A stretch of DNA of 64,000 nt from Pieris napi (taxonomy: Eukaryota; Arthropoda; Insecta; Lepidoptera; Pieridae), in the NCBI RefSeq assembly GCF_905475465.1, contig NC_062236.1, forward strand, positions 7,698,001-7,762,000, written 5' to 3'. This document shows positions 59,501-64,000 of this stretch, in pieces. Under the pieces are notes generated by a model that was given only the letters and a program-made list of their open reading frames with translations, was not told where the DNA came from and made no database searches. How positions within the stretch are numbered: position 1 is the stretch's first letter; the number at the start of each line of letters is the position of its first letter. The position numbers were made by a program, and so were the translations under genes.

Positions 59501-62500
59501 TAAGGCTGTGTCAGGGACTGCGCCTGATTTGTGTTCTTTCAGGTCAGCATCCATAACACTCTCAAAAGAGCTCCAGCACTAAGGCTGTGTCAGGGACTGC
59601 GCCTGATTTGTGTTCTTTCAGGTCAGCATCCATAACACTCTTAAAAGAGCTCCAGCACTAAGGCTGTGTCAGGGACTGCGCCTGATTTGTGTTCTTTCAG
59701 GTCAGCATCCATAACACTCTCAAAAGAGCTCCAGCACTAAGGCTGTGTCAGGGACTGCGCCTGATTTGTGTTCTTTCAGGTCAGCACCCATAACACTCTC
59801 AAAAGAGCTCCAGCACTAAGGCTGTGTCAGGGACTGCGCCTGATTTGTGTTCTTTCAGGTTTGCACCCATAACACTCTCAAAAGAGCTCCAGCACTAAGG
59901 CTGTGTCAGGGACTGCGCCTGATTTGTGTTCTTTCAGGTTTGCACCCATAACACTCTCAAAAGAGCTCCAGCACTAAGGCTGTGTCAGGGACTGCGCCTG
60001 ATTTGTGTTCTTTCAGGTCAGCATCCATAACACTCTTAAAAGAGCTCCAGCACTAAGGCTGTGTCAGGGACTGCGCCTGATTTGTGTTCTTTCAGGTCAG
60101 CATCCATAACACTCTCAAAAGAGCTCCAGCACTAAGGCTGTGTCAGGGACTGCGCCTGATTTGTGTTCTTTCAGGTTTGCACCCATAACACTCTCAAAAG
60201 AGCTCCAGCACTAAGGCTGTGTCAGGGACTGCGCCTGATTTGTGTTCTTTCAGGTTTGCACCCATAACACTCTCAAAAGAGCTCCAGCACTAAGGCTGTG
60301 TCAGGGACTGCGCCTGATTTGTGTTCTTTCAGGTCAGCACCCATAACACTCTTAAAAGAGCTCCAGCACTAAGGCTGTGTCAGGGACTGCGCCTGATTTG
60401 TGTTCTTTCAGGTCAGCATCCATAACACTCTCAAAAGAGCTCCAGCACTAAGGCTGTGTCAGGGACTGCGCCTGATTTGTGTTCTTTCAGGTTTGCACCC
60501 ATAACACTCTCAAAAGAGCTCCAGCACTAAGGCTGTGTCAGGGACTGCGCCTGATTTGTGTTCTTTCAGGTCAGCATCCATAACACTCTCAAAAGAGCTC
60601 CAGCACTAAGGCTGTGTCAGGGACTGCGCCTGATTTGTGTTCTTTCAGGTCAGCATCCATAACACTCTCAAAAGAGCTCCAGCACTAAGGCTGTGTCAGG
60701 GACTGCGCCTGATTTGTGTTCTTTCAGGTCAGCATCCATAACACTCTCAAAAGAGCTCCAGCACTAAGGCTGTGTCAGGGACTGCGCCTGATTTGTGTTC
60801 TTTCAGGTCAGCATCCATAACACTCTCAAAAGAGCTCCAGCACTAAGGCTGTGTCAGGGATTGCGCCTGATTTGTGTTCTTTCAGGTCAGCATCCATAAC
60901 ACTCTCAAAAGAGCTCCAGCACTAAGGCTGTGTCAGGGACTGCGCCTGATTTGTGTTCTTTCAGGTTTGCACCCATAACACTCTCAAAAGAGCTCCAGCA
61001 CTAAGGCTGTGTCAGGGACTGCGCCTGATTTGTGTTCTTTCAGGTCAGCATCCATAACACTCTTAAAAGAGCTCCAGCACTAAGGCTGTGTCAGGGACTG
61101 CGCCTGATTTGTGTTCTTTCAGGTCAGCATCCATAACACTCTCAAAAGAGCTCCAGCACTAAGGCTGTGTCAGGGACTGCGCCTGATTTGTGTTCTTTCA
61201 GGTTTGCACCCATAACACTCTCAAAAGAGCTCCAGCACTAAGGCTGTGTCAGGGACTGCGCCTGATTTGTGTTCTTTCAGGTCAGCATCCATAACACTCT
61301 CAAAAGAGCTCCAGCACTAAGGCTGTGTCAGGGACTGCGCCTGATTTGTGTTCTTTCAGGTCAGCATCCATAACACTCTCAAAAGAGCTCAAGCACTAAG
61401 GCTGTGTCAGGGACTGCGCCTGATTTGTGTTCTTTCAGGTCAGCATCCATAACACTCTCAAAAGAGCTCCAGCACTAAGGCTGTGTCAGGGACTGCGCCT
61501 GATTTGTGTTCTTTCAGGTCAGCATCCATAACACTCTCAAAAGAGCTCCAGCACTAAGGCTGTGTCAGGGACTGCGCCTGATTTGTGTTCTTTCAGGTCA
61601 GCATCCATAACACTCTCAAAAGAGCTCCAGCACTAAGGCTGTGTCAGGGACTGCGCCTGATTTGTGTTCTTTCAGGTCAGCATCCATAACACTCTCAAAA
61701 GAGCTCCAGCACTAAGGCTGTGTCAGGGCCTGCGCCTGATTTGTGTTCTTTCAGGTTTGCACCCATAACACTCTCAAAAGAGCTCCAGCACTAAGGCTGT
61801 GTCAGGGACTGCGCCTGATTTGTGTTCTTTCAGGTTTGCACCCATAACACTCTCAAAAGAGCTCCAGCACTAAGGCTGTGTCAGGGACTGCGCCTGATTT
61901 GTGTTCTTTCAGGTTTGCACCCATAACACTCTCAAAAGAGCTCCAGCACTAAGGCTGTGTCAGGGACTGCGCCTGATTTGTGTTCTTTCAGGTTTGCACC
62001 CATAACACTCTCAAAAGAGCTCCAGCACTAAGGCTGTGTCAGGGACTGCGCCTGATTTGTGTTCTTTCAGGTCAGCATCCATAACACTCTTAAAAGAGCT
62101 CCAGCACTAAGGCTGTGTCAGGGACTGCGCCTGATTTGTGTTCTTTCAGGTCAGCATCCATAACACTCTCAAAAGAGCTCCAGCACTAAGGCTGTGTCAG
62201 GGACTGCGCCTGATTTGTGTTCTTTCAGGTCAGCACCCGTAACACTCTCAAAAGAGCTCCAGCGCTAAGGCTGTGTCAGGGACTGCGCCTGATTTGTGTT
62301 CTTTCAACACATCTTTCAGGTTTGCACCCATAACACTCTTAAAAGAGCTCCAGCACTAAGGCTGTGTCAGGGACTGCGCCTGATTTGTGTTCTTTCAACA
62401 CATCTTTCAGGTTTGCACCCATAACACTCTTAAAAGAGCTCCAGCACAAAGGCTGTGTCAGGGACTGCGCCTGATTTGTGTTCTTTCAGGTCAGCACCCG

Positions 62501-64000
62501 TAACACTCTCAAAAGAGCTCCAGCGCTAAGGCTGTGTCAGGGACTGCGCCTGATTTGTGTTCTTTCAGGTCAGCATCCATAACACTCTCAAAAGAGCTCC
62601 AGCACTAAGGCTGTGTCAGGGACTGCGCCTGATTTGTGTTCTTTCAGGTCAGCAACCGTAACACTCTCAAAAGAGCTCCAGCACTAAGGCTGTGTCAGGG
62701 ACTGCGCCTGATTTGTGTTCTTTCAACACATCTTTCAGGTTTGCACCCATAACACTCTTAAAAGAGCTCCAGCACTAAGGCTGTGTCAGGGACTGCGCCT
62801 GATTTGTGTTCTTTCAACACATCTTTCAGGTTTGCACCCATAACACTCTTAAAAGAGCTCCAGCACAAAGGCTGTGTCAGGGACTGCGCCTGATTTGTGT
62901 TCTTTCAGGTCAGCACCCGTAACACTCTCAAAAGAGCTCCAGCGCTAAGGCTGTGTCAGGGACTGCGCCTGATTTGTGTTCTTTCAACACATCTTTCAGG
63001 TTTGCACCCATAACACTCTTAAAAGAGCTCCAGCGCTAAGGCTGTGTCAGGGACTGCGCCTGATTTGTGTTCTTTCAACACATCTTTCAGGTTTGCACCC
63101 ATAACACTCTTAAAAGAGCTCCAGCACAAAGGCTGTGTCAGGGACTGCGCCTGATTTGTGTTCTTTCAGGTCAGCATCCATTACACTCTCAAAAGAGCTC
63201 CAGCACTAAGGCTGTGTCAGGGACTGCGCCTGATTTGTGTTCTTTCAGGTCAGCATCCATAACACTCTCAAAAGAGCTCCAGCACTAAGGCTGTGTCAGG
63301 GACTGCGCCTGATTTGTGTTCTTTCAGGTCAGCATCCATAACACTCTCAAAAGAGCTCCAGCACTAAGGCTGTGTCAGGGACTGCGCCTGATTTGTGTTC
63401 TTTCAGGTCAGCACCCGTAACACTCTCAAAAGAGCTCCAGCGCTAAGGCTGTGTCAGGGACTGCGCCTGATTTGTGTTCTTTCAACACATCTTTCAGGTT
63501 TGCACCCATAACACTCTTAAAAGAGCTCCAGCACTAAGGCTGTGTCAGGGACTGCGCCTGATTTGTATTCTTTCAGGTCAGCATCCATAACACTCTCAAA
63601 AGAGCTCCAGCACTAAGGCTGTGTCAGGGACTGCGCCTGATTTGTGTTCTTTCAGGTCAGCATCCATAACACTCTTAAAAGAGCTCCAGCACTAAGGCTG
63701 TGTCAGGGACTGCGCCTGATTTGTGTTCTTTCAGGTCAGCATCCATTACACTCTCAAAAGAGCTCCAGCACTAAGGCTGTGTCAGGGACTGCGCCTGATT
63801 TGTGTTCTTTCAGGTCAGCATCCATAACACTCTCAAAAGAGCTCCAGCACTAAGGCTGTGTCAGGGACTGCGCCTGATTTGTGTTCTTTCAGGTCAGCAT
63901 CCATAACACTCTTAAAAGAGCTCCAGCACTAAGGCTGTGTCAGGGACTGCGCCTGATTTGTGTTCTTTCAGGTCAGCATCCATAACACTCTCAAAAGAGC
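55925..64000 (+). repeat. Long-range duplicate, right copy (pairs with 25.5-33.6 kb)
   Basis: Right partner of the 30,414-bp offset pair, cut by the window end. It includes the 419-bp higher-order repeats from 62225 and the TTTGTATTCTTTCAGG variant (33150/63564). Differences from the left copy are few, for example the GTGTTCTTTC/GTGTTATTTC states being conserved while CATCACAC near 27624 is CATAACAC near 58038. Confidence 0.88.

Larger units (their letters stand above)
1..64000 (+). repeat. Tandem satellite array filling the window (A and B monomer family)
   Basis: The whole window except 9243-9448 consists of head-to-tail copies of one monomer family in a single orientation. Monomers are 79 bp (A), 91 bp (long A) or 89-90 bp (B). 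Shared landmarks are GAGCTCCAGCACTAAGG, CCTGATTT, TTTCAGG and TAACAC. I found no inverted copy. Both 79 and 91 leave remainder 1 on division by 3, so a reading frame visits all three phases every three monomers and meets the TAA in CACTAAGG or CATAACAC. In the common 90-bp B monomer stops are present in all three phases (TAA, TGA, TAG, TAA). Coding function is therefore excluded. GAGCTC (a SacI site) is present in most monomers. I do not recognise the family by name. It looks like heterochromatic satellite, possibly centromeric, pericentromeric or sex-chromosome linked, but the sequence does not say which. Confidence 0.97.
36983..64000 (+). repeat. A block 4 (27.0 kb, open to the right)
   Basis: A monomers continue to the end of the window. 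Segments match the first large A block in pieces: 36.98-40.15 kb with 10.99-14.4 kb; 46,979 and 48,813 with 25,691 and 27,525 at offset 21,288; and 55.9-64 kb with 25.5-33.6 kb. Compared with the first block it has extra internal expansion. No gene is visible. Confidence 0.92.

Noticed and set aside
1..64000. CRISPR array
   Set aside because: Repeats are contiguous with no unique spacers. The variable segments fall into a few recurring subtypes rather than unique sequences, and there are no cas genes.

Overview
The window is satellite DNA from end to end. I see no protein-coding gene, tRNA, rRNA, CRISPR array, transposase or any other bacterial-type feature. Dividing block lengths by monomer lengths gives roughly 780 head-to-tail copies of one monomer family, all in the same orientation. 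The only non-satellite sequence is an island of about 206 bp at 9243-9448. The nature of the repeat and the TATA box plus splice-donor motifs in the island point to a eukaryotic nuclear genome, most likely an animal. The species cannot be named from what is here.

There are three monomer forms. The A form is 79 bp. The long A form is 91 bp and carries 12 extra bases that repeat the end of the pyrimidine tract. The B form is 90 bp (89 when one A is missing from the AAAAGAG run). All share a GAGCTCCAGCACTAAGG core and a TTTCAGG element. Layout: B 1-5346 (with short A islets); A 5347-5504 (exactly two 79-mers); B 5505-6043; A 6044-7786; B 7787-9242; island 9243-9448; B 9449-10985; A 10986-36265; B 36266-36982; A 36983-64000 (continues past the window).

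Higher-order structure is nested. B blocks are built from units of about 1.58 kb (one copy is 2.19 kb). The first large A block holds a 5590-bp superrepeat (14331, 19921, 25511), whose length equals 70 x 79 + 5 x 12, with five long monomers seen per copy. Above that lies a mega-repeat of about 26-30 kb. The B-to-A junction at 10986 recurs at 36983 (offset 25,997), and the 25.5-33.6 kb segment recurs at 55.9-64.0 kb (offset 30,414). Offsets between copies change by whole monomers (79 or 91 bp), which fits unequal exchange in register.

Three points deserve most attention. (1) The island, read on the minus strand, shows a CACCC/GC box, a TATAAAAG box, an ATG-free exon-like stretch and a strong GTGAGT donor, aimed into the satellite on its left. 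(2) The long A and B monomers carry a 6-bp inverted repeat whose arms differ by a matched G-C to A-T swap while its 5-nt loop varies. (3) Nearly every monomer has a pyrimidine tract ending in CAG followed directly by GT, the arrangement of a recursive splice site. Function in all three cases is inference. Short translatable stretches (64-103 codons) are by-products of the repeat and are not called as genes.
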